Shown here: positions 1 through 6,799 of the stretch, piece by piece | How the letters are laid out: every line of letters begins with the position of its first letter | How positions within the stretch are numbered: the first letter of the stretch is position 1 | NCBI GenBank assembly: GCA_014239035.1 | Contig: JAAZZY010000073.1 | Location: 1-8,422 of the forward strand | Direction: 5' to 3' | DNA length: 8,422 nt | DNA from: Chlamydiia bacterium | Lineage (GTDB): Bacteria; Chlamydiota; Chlamydiia; Chlamydiales; JAAZZY01 | Made by a program: the position numbers and the translations under genes | Notes under the pieces: generated by a model | Told to the model about the DNA's origin: nothing | Database searches by the model: none | What the model saw: the letters and a program-made list of their open reading frames with translations, nothing else

Positions 1-125
1 TTTTGATATTTGTTTAAAAGTATCCCAAACTTCTTTATTTTCTTTATTTATAATATTTAATTTATCTAAAAAATATTTTTTTTGTTTGATCAAATTATTA
101 AGAAGACTAATTTTTTTTTGTTCAT
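1..125 (-). CDS. 5' part of an unidentified lysine-rich AT-rich gene, apparently frameshifted in a poly-A run
   Basis: On the minus strand an ATG at 125-123 is preceded at good spacing by AGAGGAA. Read literally, it stops after 11 codons. The overlapping minus-strand frame is open from about base 135 to the window edge, with no stop for some 45 codons, but it has no ATG. The two frames join if the run of nine A (T on the plus strand, 111-119) had one more A, giving a protein that starts MNKKKISLLNN and continues with KYFLDKLNIINKENKEVW. The product would be rich in Lys, Asn, Ile and Leu, probably helical or coiled coil. I do not recognise it. G+C is about 14% (18 of 125 bases by hand), far below the neighbours, which suggests foreign origin or decay. 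A sequencing slip, transcriptional slippage, phase variation or a true pseudogene are all possible, and at this composition an open frame by chance is not excluded. Confidence 0.4.
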
Positions 126-152
126 TTAAATTCCTCTAAGAAATAAAATCTC

Positions 153-173
153 TGACACATTTGTCACTATAAT
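153..173 (+). promoter_or_regulatory. Short inverted repeat beside a TATAAT box
   Basis: A perfect 5-base inverted repeat, TGACA-CATT-TGTCA (153-166), lies directly before TATAAT (168-173). It sits in the roughly 60-base gap between the divergent starts at 125 and 186. The TATAAT could be the -10 box of the Sir2-like gene, but no convincing -35 box lies 16-18 bases upstream, and a start site from it would leave almost no leader before the ATG at 186. A small operator is possible, but arms this short also arise by chance. Confidence 0.25.
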
Positions 174-185
174 TGAATTGAGTCT

Positions 186-1280
186 ATGTTTCAGATCGCA
201 TTAATTAGCGCCTTATTTATATCTCCAATACTTCCTCCTGGCCATATTCTTGCTAATCGCAATACGCAAAAGAGCCAAAATCTCTCTGCCTTAAGAGCTA
301 AAAATGAAGTTAAAAAAGAGTTTCTCTCACCATCAGAGACTCTATCAGCTATGCAGATTCAAGATATTCAAGAGCGTGGCATGCTTGATATGAATACGAC
401 TTGTAAAGATGAGGCAGAGTTTTTTCATTTTATCTCGTCAAATGATGAAATCTGGTTTGAGCTTAGCTTTGTTGAGGAGCTTCCAGCAGAGCTGATGCCC
501 TATAGAACTCTTTTCATTAGAAAAGAAAAGTGGATAAAGGGCGTGCTTAAAGAAGTTCTAGCCTACTCAAAGCGTGAGGGGGTAAGAGGGGGCAATAGCA
601 CATATATTGATCAAGCAAATAGTGAGCTTCTAACAGCATCTTCACCAATGTATACTTTAACTACAAGAAGGGTGCTAAGCGATACTTCTCCTCAATCCAT
701 TACGGCAGATGCACTCAAAGAGCTCCTCAAAGGTAAAAACATTCTTTTCTACACCGGTGCTGGCATATCTGTAGCATCGGGTGTGCCCAGTATGGATGAG
801 CTTTTTCCTCTTTTAGGAATAGTAGAAAAAGATTTTACATCCTTTTACAAAAAAATATTGGAAAGACCAGATAGACTCATAAAAGATATCCGATCATTTC
901 ATCAGAGCTGCTTCTTTAATTCGCCAACAGATGCACATTTTGCCCTCAAAGAAATAGCTGAACTAGCAAAGAGTAAGATCCTCACAGAGAATCTAGACTC
1001 TCTTCATGAACAAACAGGAATTGCGCCCTATAAAGTCTGCTCAGAAGACATGCGCAAAAAAGTAGACCCAGTGAGTTTTGATCAAATTGATGCTATTGTA
1101 TGTGTGGGCCTCAGCTGTGATGACAAAGGTTTTTTAGGTTGGTATAAAGAGCATCATCCAAATGGTAAAATCATTGCCATTGATTATGTGCAGCCAGAGT
1201 ATTTGGGGGATGAAGACTACTGGTTAAATCAAGACCTTCAAGAGGTTTGCTCCTCACTTCTAGACTTTTATAAATCGTAA
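186..1280 (+). CDS. Sir2-like (sirtuin fold) protein with probable signal peptide, likely catalytically altered
   Basis: 364 residues. Residues 1-24 are hydrophobic and end in ILA, so they look like a signal peptide, although the n-region has no positive charge. Residues about 25-165 match nothing I know. The C-terminal part has Sir2 NAD-binding signatures: GAGISVASGVPS at 191-202, an AH pair at 250-251, TENLDSLHEQTG at 267-278 (matching the sirtuin TxNxDxLH motif, with Asn269, Asp271 and His274 kept) and VCVGLS at 305-310 in place of GTSL. In standard sirtuins the next segment carries the catalytic His (in an HG pair) and a four-Cys zinc module. Here only about 26 residues separate LHEQTG from the next strand, and they contain no His and one Cys. 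The FRG after GIPS is also missing. It may bind NAD or ADP-ribose without being a normal deacylase. Start: this is the first ATG after an in-frame stop at 174-176, and it supplies the signal peptide, but there is no clear Shine-Dalgarno sequence. No terminator is evident downstream. The fold is fairly secure; the function is unknown. Confidence 0.7.
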   Translation: MFQIALISALFISPILPPGHILANRNTQKSQNLSALRAKNEVKKEFLSPSETLSAMQIQDIQERGMLDMNTTCKDEAEFFHFISSNDEIWFELSFVEELPAELMPYRTLFIRKEKWIKGVLKEVLAYSKREGVRGGNSTYIDQANSELLTASSPMYTLTTRRVLSDTSPQSITADALKELLKGKNILFYTGAGISVASGVPSMDELFPLLGIVEKDFTSFYKKILERPDRLIKDIRSFHQSCFFNSPTDAHFALKEIAELAKSKILTENLDSLHEQTGIAPYKVCSEDMRKKVDPVSFDQIDAIVCVGLSCDDKGFLGWYKEHHPNGKIIAIDYVQPEYLGDEDYWLNQDLQEVCSSLLDFYKS

Positions 1281-1368
1281 TCTAGAAAAATAATGATAAT
1301 TCTATTAATTTTTTTATAAGAAATGGTAGCCTCTAGCACTTTATTAATTTAAATCCGCAGTCATTTGA

Positions 1369-2218
1369 ATGAAAAAAAATATCTTTGTCATACTACTTAC
1401 TTTTGCAGCCTCTTTATTTTCAAATGCAATCCCAGCTTTTGACGAAACCCTTCACGATTCTTGGGCACAAAGATTTGAAATGGATGAACTTCTCTTTGAA
1501 GAGAAGTCTGAGCATCAAGATATTTCAGTATTTAGAAACAAACTATTTGGTCGCATTCTAGCAATCGATGGAATCATTCAAGCATGCGAAAAAGATGAAT
1601 TTGTTTACCATTAAATGCTTACACACGTCCCATTATTTAGTCATCAAAACCCAACCAACATTCTGGTAATAGGCGGTGGTGATGGGGGAATGATGCGAGA
1701 AGTTTTAAAGCACCCAGAGGTTCATACTGTTACTTTCAGATGGAGCTTTTGAAGACCCAAGAGTTAGTGTTGTTATTACAGATGGTTGTGAGTTTGTAAA
1801 AATGAATAAAAATAGGTTTGATGTAATTATTGTTGATTCTACGGACCCAATAGGTCCAGGAGAAGTACTCTTTACTTCTGAGTTTTATAAAGATTGTAAG
1901 TCCACTTTGAAAGAGGGTGGGATTCTAGTTTGCCAAAATGGAGTTCCTTTCTTACAAGAAAATGAGCTCTATCAAAGTCATCAGAGACGCTGCGAGCACT
2001 TTAAATACTCTTCTTTTTATGTTGCCCCAGTCCCCACGTATGTTGGAGGTTTCATGGCCTTTGGAATAGCTTCTGATACAGAACTCTTAAACGTTTCAGA
2101 TAAAGAGGGTCTAGAAGAGAAGATTGATCTCATGGAAGGAAATCTCAAATATTATAACGCTGAGATCCATAAGGCTGCTTTTGCTCTGCCCAATTATATT
2201 CGCAATTTAATAAAATAG
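1369..2218 (+). pseudogene. speE: Spermidine synthase, broken by a stop codon and a frameshifting deletion
   Basis: An intact SpeE transfers an aminopropyl group from decarboxylated S-adenosylmethionine to putrescine. Similarity is strong in three pieces. Frame 1 from 1369 reads through FDETLHDSWAQRFEMDELLF, FGRILAIDGIIQ and DEFVYH to a TAA at 1612-1614, exactly where the family has Glu (YHEM), so GAA to TAA is the likely change. The same frame resumes at once with ATG (1615) and carries the SAM-binding GGGDGG (1672-1689), then runs into a TGA at 1750-1752. The rest lies one frame over, from about 1736: DGAFEDPR, then DSTDPIGPGE (1835-1864), PTYVGG and KYYNAEIHKAAFALP, ending in TAG. At the junction near 1735 some 19 residues seem to be missing, including the acidic VEID strand that holds the SAM ribose. 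The overall form resembles proteobacterial SpeE (ETLHD start). Unusually, the first 20-23 residues (MKKNIFVILLTFAASLFSNA) form a signal peptide placed directly before the enzyme's usual N-terminus. No clear Shine-Dalgarno sequence is seen. Confidence 0.9.
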
Positions 2219-2336
2219 TGAACAGTTTTTCAATAAATTACTACTATTACAAATACGACTGAGGTTGATTTAATACCAAAAATTGTCATAGCATCTTTAC
2301 CGAAACTTAATAAATTGAAAAGTATGAGGTAAGATA

Positions 2337-3845
2337 ATGGTATCTTCTAGTTTAAATATTTCAGAACAATTTTCAGTAACTCCAACAAATGTTACAGGTA
2401 ATTCTGTGCAAGATGAGTTTGCATACGCACTGCATGCGCTCAACTTTGAAAAAGTAGCAGCATGCCTACAAAGTGGAGCCAATCCCAATACTCTTATTGA
2501 ATGTGATGTTAGATTTTTTACTAAGGCATTGAATCATCTCACTAACTCTGAAGACGGATCAGAGCAAGCTTTGGGTATGGATTTTCTCCTTTGCTACACA
2601 GCATCTCTCATACACAACCTTCCAATATATGGAGATGATACGTATCTCTCAACAAGCGAGCCTTTTATTCAGGATTTGAAACTCAATATCCCAGCTACGC
2701 TTTTGGCAGTTTGCTATAAAGAAGAGAGCTTAGTGCAAAGCTTTATTGAGAAAGGTGCTCACACTGAAGGTGTAGAAGGTCTCTTAAATCTACCCCATTT
2801 AAATGAAGAGCAAAGAGGTGAAACAGTTGAGGCTTTTATGGAAATATGGCCTTTAATTATTGCACGTATGTTGCAAGCAGATCAAAATCAGGCCGTGCAG
2901 CATTTAATTGACCTAGGGATATTTGAGCCTGAAAAGCTTGATCTTGAGTCTGTCATCGAGCTGGTAGTCGTAGAATGTAGTTTCCCTAAGTTATTTAGCT
3001 ACCTTGAAACTTTAGAGTCTTTTAAAACCCTTGTTAGAGAAAATCCCACTTTTATTGAAAATCAGGTAGTAAGAGCGGTCATGTGGACTGAAAATGAAGC
3101 TCCTGCACTTTTCGATAGGTTTGAAAAGTACCTGCCAGAGGACTTCTTTATTAAACATCAGCAAAAGCTATTATTTGATTCTATAGGTCATAATTGCACT
3201 CCCGAGCTTTTAAGTTACCTTGTTTCAAAAGGGATCGATCTTAAGGATTTTGAAGGAGACTATTGGGGAAATAATTTTCTTGGGGCAATGTCAAAGTATT
3301 GTACAAATCTTGAAACCTTAAAGTTTATCATGGATCAAGGGTTTGATCCGCAAGAAGGGCTAAGCCTATTATTTATGTCTCACCCAAATCATATTGGCTA
3401 TTTAGTCGATGAGTTAAAGTTAGATCTGAATGCTCAAGATATGTATGAGCAGACACCAGTCTGGGTGAGGCTCCTAGGTGGTACCACAGATATCTATTGC
3501 AATAGACACCACGAAACCGCCTTTCAAAATGTAAATTTCTTAGCAGGGGTTGAACTCTTTAAAAAAGGGGCTGATATCCATAGCAAATTGAATGATCAAG
3601 ATATGATCCAAATGCTGCTTGATTTTGCTGAATCTGATGATAATGAGCAATATCAGCTAAGCATTGAGCTTAGAATAAAGGCTCTTTTAAAGATGGGCCT
3701 TGAAGTTGGTGAGCTCTCAGATGATGCTAAAGAGCGTTTTGATGCCTTTATGGTAAAAGATCCCAAAATCGATGCTTTTTTAGAGGAGCTACTAGATGGC
3801 AAAAAAGCCATAGATTGCTCTCTAGAGCTTTCAAATAGAGTCTAA
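2337..3845 (+). CDS. Divergent ankyrin-like repeat protein, candidate secreted effector
   Basis: 502 residues, mostly helical, with degenerate ankyrin-type helix pairs. The clearest are at 27-52 (LNFEKVAACLQSGANPN), 277-301 (ELLSYLVSKGIDL), 311-338 (TLKFIMDQGFDP), 343-378 (YLVDELKLDLNAQD) and 395-418 (GVELFKKGADIHSK). These keep the end pattern of a helix followed by G-A/F-D/N-P/I, but most repeats lack the TPLH start. The middle (about 60-270) is helical without a recognised domain. The first 24 residues are rich in Ser, Thr and Asn and have no hydrophobic core, like many type III secretion signals; this is suggestive only. Start: GAGGT at 2326-2330 lies 6 bases before the ATG. A weak promoter may be formed by TTGTCA (2283-2288) and TTAATA (2307-2312). 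The gene ends at a strong terminator, so it is transcribed separately from the RING gene that follows. Its role is unknown; ankyrin repeats generally bind proteins, here perhaps a host target. Confidence 0.7.
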   Translation: MVSSSLNISEQFSVTPTNVTGNSVQDEFAYALHALNFEKVAACLQSGANPNTLIECDVRFFTKALNHLTNSEDGSEQALGMDFLLCYTASLIHNLPIYGDDTYLSTSEPFIQDLKLNIPATLLAVCYKEESLVQSFIEKGAHTEGVEGLLNLPHLNEEQRGETVEAFMEIWPLIIARMLQADQNQAVQHLIDLGIFEPEKLDLESVIELVVVECSFPKLFSYLETLESFKTLVRENPTFIENQVVRAVMWTENEAPALFDRFEKYLPEDFFIKHQQKLLFDSIGHNCTPELLSYLVSKGIDLKDFEGDYWGNNFLGAMSKYCTNLETLKFIMDQGFDPQEGLSLLFMSHPNHIGYLVDELKLDLNAQDMYEQTPVWVRLLGGTTDIYCNRHHETAFQNVNFLAGVELFKKGADIHSKLNDQDMIQMLLDFAESDDNEQYQLSIELRIKALLKMGLEVGELSDDAKERFDAFMVKDPKIDAFLEELLDGKKAIDCSLELSNRV

Positions 3846-3875
3846 TTTAGACCCTAGTAGTCCTTGTTGTTTTCA

Positions 3876-3917
3876 GCCTTAAAAGGTAGCATTTTTGCTG
3901 CTTTTTAAGGCTTTTTT
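3876..3917 (+). terminator. Intrinsic (rho-independent) terminator
   Basis: A 16-base-pair stem (3876-3891 pairing with 3896-3911, with two G-U pairs) closes a TTTT loop and is followed by six T (3912-3917). It starts 30 bases after the stop codon of the ankyrin-like gene. The structure is textbook and separates that transcript from the RING/ankyrin gene downstream. Confidence 0.92.
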
Positions 3918-3991
3918 GAATTTAGCGCCAATTGCTTCAAGTTTAATGTGCAACATGCTCATAATAAGCGTTTTATAGTTAAATTAATTGC

Positions 3992-4021
3992 TTGACAAAC
4001 CGCTGTGTTATACGCTATAAT
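3992..4021 (+). promoter_or_regulatory. Perfect-consensus sigma70-type promoter of the RING/ankyrin gene
   Basis: TTGACA (3992-3997) and TATAAT (4016-4021) both match the consensus in all six positions, with an 18-base spacer. Transcription would start near 4028, giving a leader of only about 16 bases that holds the Shine-Dalgarno sequence. The promoter overlaps the alternative upstream ATG at 4005, which argues against that start. No operator-like repeat was noticed, so expression may be strong and simple, or set by factors not visible here. In Chlamydiae the corresponding housekeeping factor is sigma66. Confidence 0.85.
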
Positions 4022-4031
4022 ATTAGTAGTC

Positions 4032-4037
4032 AGGAGG
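4032..4037 (+). promoter_or_regulatory. Shine-Dalgarno sequence that decides the start of the RING/ankyrin gene
   Basis: AGGAGG lies 6 bases before the ATG at 4044. This is an ideal ribosome binding site and selects that ATG over the in-frame ATG at 4005, which lies inside the promoter. Confidence 0.88.
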
Positions 4038-4043
4038 TTAGTT

Positions 4044-5186
4044 ATGGCGACAGTAGAGAAGTGTGCAATTTGTTGGGACGTAGATATAATAGATTATTCT
4101 TCAGGAGAAATCCAGATGCCCAAGAAGACTCTATGTGGTCATACATACCACGAGATTTGCCTAAATGACTGGCTAAAACAGGTTCCTTCTTGCCCAATGT
4201 GTCGTCAAAATCCGCATGCCATTCCCAAAATTAGCAGGCTATGTTCTGCAATATTAGCTGATAACGGTGATAAGCTATATGATTCGATAAGCGAAGAAGT
4301 AGCTGATTTTTTAGAAGATCCAGAAGTTTTAGCTAATATCAATGTTGTTGCAAGAGGTAAACGCACGCTTCTTGGGGTAGCCGTTGAGAATGGAAAAGGG
4401 GCTGTTGCAGAGGCTTTACTTAAAAAAGGTTCTAAAATAGATCCTTTAACTTTTCTTCAAAGAGGCAGCATTGATACTGATTCAGAGATGTGCCGAACTC
4501 TAATTGCTGCAATGAATGCAATTCTTAGCGATGAAAAACAAATAAGTGAAGAGGAAATTTTGCCTTTTGGTTCCTATTTGTTTAACAAAATAGGCGATGA
4601 AGAAGTCTCTATTGACCTTGTTTTGCGAGAGTTGATGCAATCTGAAGATTATAAAGGTTTTCTTCAAGCACTTGATCTAATCGATAGAATAGGTGTAAAG
4701 GCCCAAGACTGCGACCAAACTCTTCTGCACTTAGCGGTAGACATGGGAGAGCCATGTTTTGTTCATCTATTATTGAATTTTGGTTTTGATCCTAATGTGC
4801 CTGGTGAAGAAGGGGAGACTGTCCTGCACAAATTGATGAGGCTTCCACCAATGGAGGAAACTAGAATGGTATTAGAGGGTCTTTTTGAGCATGGGGCAAC
4901 AATTGACGCTAGAGAGACAGAAGATGATATGACACCTCTTCATATAGCTACTATCTTAGGTCAGACTGAATGGATAGATGCGTTAATTTCACAAGGTGCT
5001 GATATCAATGCTCAGACAAAAGAAGAAATGACAGCCTTAGACTATGTTTTAGAAGACCGAAGACGCTACTATGGCACTTTTACATTTTTAGAAAAAATCT
5101 GGAATTGGAATGTTCCAGATCAACATTCAATTATCTCAACTTGGCTCAGATCAAAGGGTGCAGTAGCTGTAACTGAGGGTAACTAA
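4044..5186 (+). CDS. RING-H2 finger plus ankyrin repeat protein, candidate effector E3 ubiquitin ligase
   Basis: 380 residues from the chosen start. An N-terminal RING-H2 finger (residues 7-54) has all eight zinc ligands in order: C7, C10, C31, H33, H36, C39, C50 and C53, with spacing C-x2-C-x20-C-x-H-x2-H-x2-C-x10-C-x2-C. The usual E2-contact positions are present: Ile9 between the first cysteines, Trp43 in the central helix, and Pro51 in CPMC. Arg54 directly after the last cysteine matches the linchpin arginine that primes the E2-ubiquitin bond in active eukaryotic RINGs. Ankyrin repeats follow at about 107-133, 225-251, 257-289, 296-323 and a partial one from 329; TPLHIATILGQ...LISQGADINAQ is close to consensus. 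Bacteria lack ubiquitin, so the likely site of action is the host cell, with the ankyrin repeats choosing the substrate (inference). The RING begins at residue 7, leaving almost no separate N-terminal secretion signal. Start: perfect promoter and AGGAGG. An alternative ATG at 4005 would add 13 hydrophobic residues but lies inside the promoter. Confidence 0.88.
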   Translation: MATVEKCAICWDVDIIDYSSGEIQMPKKTLCGHTYHEICLNDWLKQVPSCPMCRQNPHAIPKISRLCSAILADNGDKLYDSISEEVADFLEDPEVLANINVVARGKRTLLGVAVENGKGAVAEALLKKGSKIDPLTFLQRGSIDTDSEMCRTLIAAMNAILSDEKQISEEEILPFGSYLFNKIGDEEVSIDLVLRELMQSEDYKGFLQALDLIDRIGVKAQDCDQTLLHLAVDMGEPCFVHLLLNFGFDPNVPGEEGETVLHKLMRLPPMEETRMVLEGLFEHGATIDARETEDDMTPLHIATILGQTEWIDALISQGADINAQTKEEMTALDYVLEDRRRYYGTFTFLEKIWNWNVPDQHSIISTWLRSKGAVAVTEGN

Positions 5187-5195
5187 GAAAAAGAG

Positions 5196-6758
5196 CTAAT
5201 AGGTAAAAGTCTCTGGGGGTGTTTTTCCATTGTAATCCGAGCACTTAAAGATCAAAGCTCCCTTTACAATTTTACTCTTTACAGAGAAGAGCGGAACAAT
5301 CTTTACAAGATCAACTTTTTCAAAGTAGGGGCCCAGCTTATCCGTAACAATTTCTATTTCATGATCAACATCACCTAAAAAATCTTTAGATTTTTTAGAC
5401 CATACATAATAGCCCGTTTTACCCACTCTTTCCTCAGCCATAGTAGGCCAAAAGCAAAACTGATTTTGCCTGCGGTTGTTGGTGTTGAAAAAATATTGCC
5501 TCTCTGAAACAGGTCCATAGAAACTCAAAAGTGAAGTCATCTGGTAGGAATCAGCAAATAGAAAATGATCTTCGTGATTATATTCCAATTGATCAAAAGC
5601 AGTTTTGAGTTCTGTCCAGCCCATGCTTCTTCTAAAAGGGTTGATTGCAAATGGAGTCCATTTTCCGGGCAGAAAACTTTTCTTTTGGACAAAGGGAATA
5701 GAGACTAAGACAAAGACAATCAATAATGAGAGCGCGATGCCCCTATAGAGCCATTTGGTTCCTTCTTTTAGTTTTTCTAAGCCATACCATGCAACAATGT
5801 AGGTGGAAGTTGGATAGGCATAAAGAGCCCAGTTAGCTTGTATTTTCTTTGTGCAAGATAGAACCAAAAAGGCACCTAATACTAATACTGTCGTGATTGC
5901 ACAAAAAATTAATGGACGCTTTACCTGTTTTCTTAGCCGCAGGAGCTCTAGAAGTCCAAGAAGCAGCATAATGAAAAAAATTGGGGAGAGCACAGCAAAC
6001 TGAGCTCCAAAAAATTCTAAGAAATTACCTTTTGATACCGTTGTTGTTGTTTGTACAAACACATGTCGAAAAGTAGGCCAATCGTGAATGCTATTCCAAA
6101 TAATACTTGGGAGTAGTCCTGCAAGCGAAAGCGCCATGCCACTCCATAGCCCCTTATGATAGAGAAAGCGGTAGAATAAGCAGCTGAGGGCAATGGGTGC
6201 CCATAGAAGGTAAATAGGCCATTTAAAAAGAGCGCCGCACAGGATAAAAAGTGAAACGAGTAAGTAATTGGGAGCTGCTTTTTTCTCTAGAGCTTCTAGT
6301 ATTGGAAAAAAGGCCAGAGTCCAAAAAAGGATGAAGCCCCCATCTGTAGTTGCTGCAAAACTACCGAGCATACCAATGGGAGAAAAAGCAAAAATAACCG
6401 CAGACCAAAAAGATATTCGAGAGCCAAGTTGTGCTCGATATGCTCCAAAATAGATAGCTAAGGAAGTTAGCATTGAGATGAGCACTGCAAAAGAGCGCAC
6501 CCCAAGCTCTGTATTTCCAAATAACTTACAGCCAAGCCATATCTGCCAGGCAATGCCAGGGGGTTTGCTATAAAAACCAAAGTCTAAATTTTGACTCCAG
6601 GTCCAGTATTGAGCTTCATCTGGATCTAAGTTGATATATCCTGAAGAAATCTCAAAGAAAGCCCAAATAGCTTTTAATGAGAGTAGCCCAAAAAGCAGTA
6701 GCAAATATCTACTGTGAGATCTTTTAGAAAGTGATTGTTTAAGACTTAAAAAACTCAT
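5196..6758 (-). CDS. Membrane GT-C glycosyltransferase, ArnT/PMT-like (family 39/83 type)
   Basis: 520 residues. A hydrophobic N-terminal helix (about 18-36) is followed by a first outer loop with the acidic GT-C motif LDPDEAQYWTW (44-54) and FYSKPPGIAW (62-71), which are hallmarks of the ArnT/dolichyl-phosphate-mannose transferase fold. About ten more membrane segments follow to roughly residue 355, including WNSIHDWPTF (221-230) and QANW (307-310), both typical of bacterial relatives. Residues about 365-520 form a soluble domain, presumably periplasmic. Such enzymes move a sugar from a polyprenyl-phosphate carrier to a lipid or protein outside the inner membrane, for example aminoarabinose to lipid A in ArnT. 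The substrate cannot be read from the sequence, so I give no symbol. The gene follows the outer-membrane protein gene after 41 bases on the same strand and may share its transcript. No clear Shine-Dalgarno sequence precedes the ATG. It ends 9 bases from the stop of the convergent RING gene, with no obvious terminator between them. Confidence 0.85.
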   Translation of the reverse strand: MSFLSLKQSLSKRSHSRYLLLLFGLLSLKAIWAFFEISSGYINLDPDEAQYWTWSQNLDFGFYSKPPGIAWQIWLGCKLFGNTELGVRSFAVLISMLTSLAIYFGAYRAQLGSRISFWSAVIFAFSPIGMLGSFAATTDGGFILFWTLAFFPILEALEKKAAPNYLLVSLFILCGALFKWPIYLLWAPIALSCLFYRFLYHKGLWSGMALSLAGLLPSIIWNSIHDWPTFRHVFVQTTTTVSKGNFLEFFGAQFAVLSPIFFIMLLLGLLELLRLRKQVKRPLIFCAITTVLVLGAFLVLSCTKKIQANWALYAYPTSTYIVAWYGLEKLKEGTKWLYRGIALSLLIVFVLVSIPFVQKKSFLPGKWTPFAINPFRRSMGWTELKTAFDQLEYNHEDHFLFADSYQMTSLLSFYGPVSERQYFFNTNNRRQNQFCFWPTMAEERVGKTGYYVWSKKSKDFLGDVDHEIEIVTDKLGPYFEKVDLVKIVPLFSVKSKIVKGALIFKCSDYNGKTPPETFTY

Positions 6759-6799
6759 AGGCTAAATAGGGTATCTCAAATGGAAAGTTTTTCACAAAG

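Noticed and set aside
1281..1330. Possible terminator after the Sir2-like gene (A/T-rich arms before a T run at 1309-1315)
   Set aside because: The arms pair poorly and contain almost no G-C pairs; not a stable stem.
1802..2218. Independent 138-residue methyltransferase-like gene starting at ATG 1802
   Set aside because: The same frame continues upstream with SpeE sequence (DGAFEDPR from 1739), so it is the 3' part of the broken spermidine synthase.
2297..2488. 63-codon minus-strand open frame over the start of the ankyrin-like gene
   Set aside because: It overlaps the well-supported plus-strand gene and its ribosome binding site; the product has no recognisable features.
3929..3995. 8-base direct repeat AATTGCTT occurring twice between the terminator and the RING promoter
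   Set aside because: Too short and too common in AT-rich DNA to mean an attachment site or operator.
4005..4043. Upstream in-frame ATG of the RING gene adding 13 hydrophobic residues
   Set aside because: It lies inside the TTGACA/TATAAT promoter and upstream of the predicted transcript start, while AGGAGG points to 4044.
6268..6453. 61-codon plus-strand open frame inside the glycosyltransferase gene
   Set aside because: Antisense to a clear membrane-protein gene; a shadow of its codon pattern.
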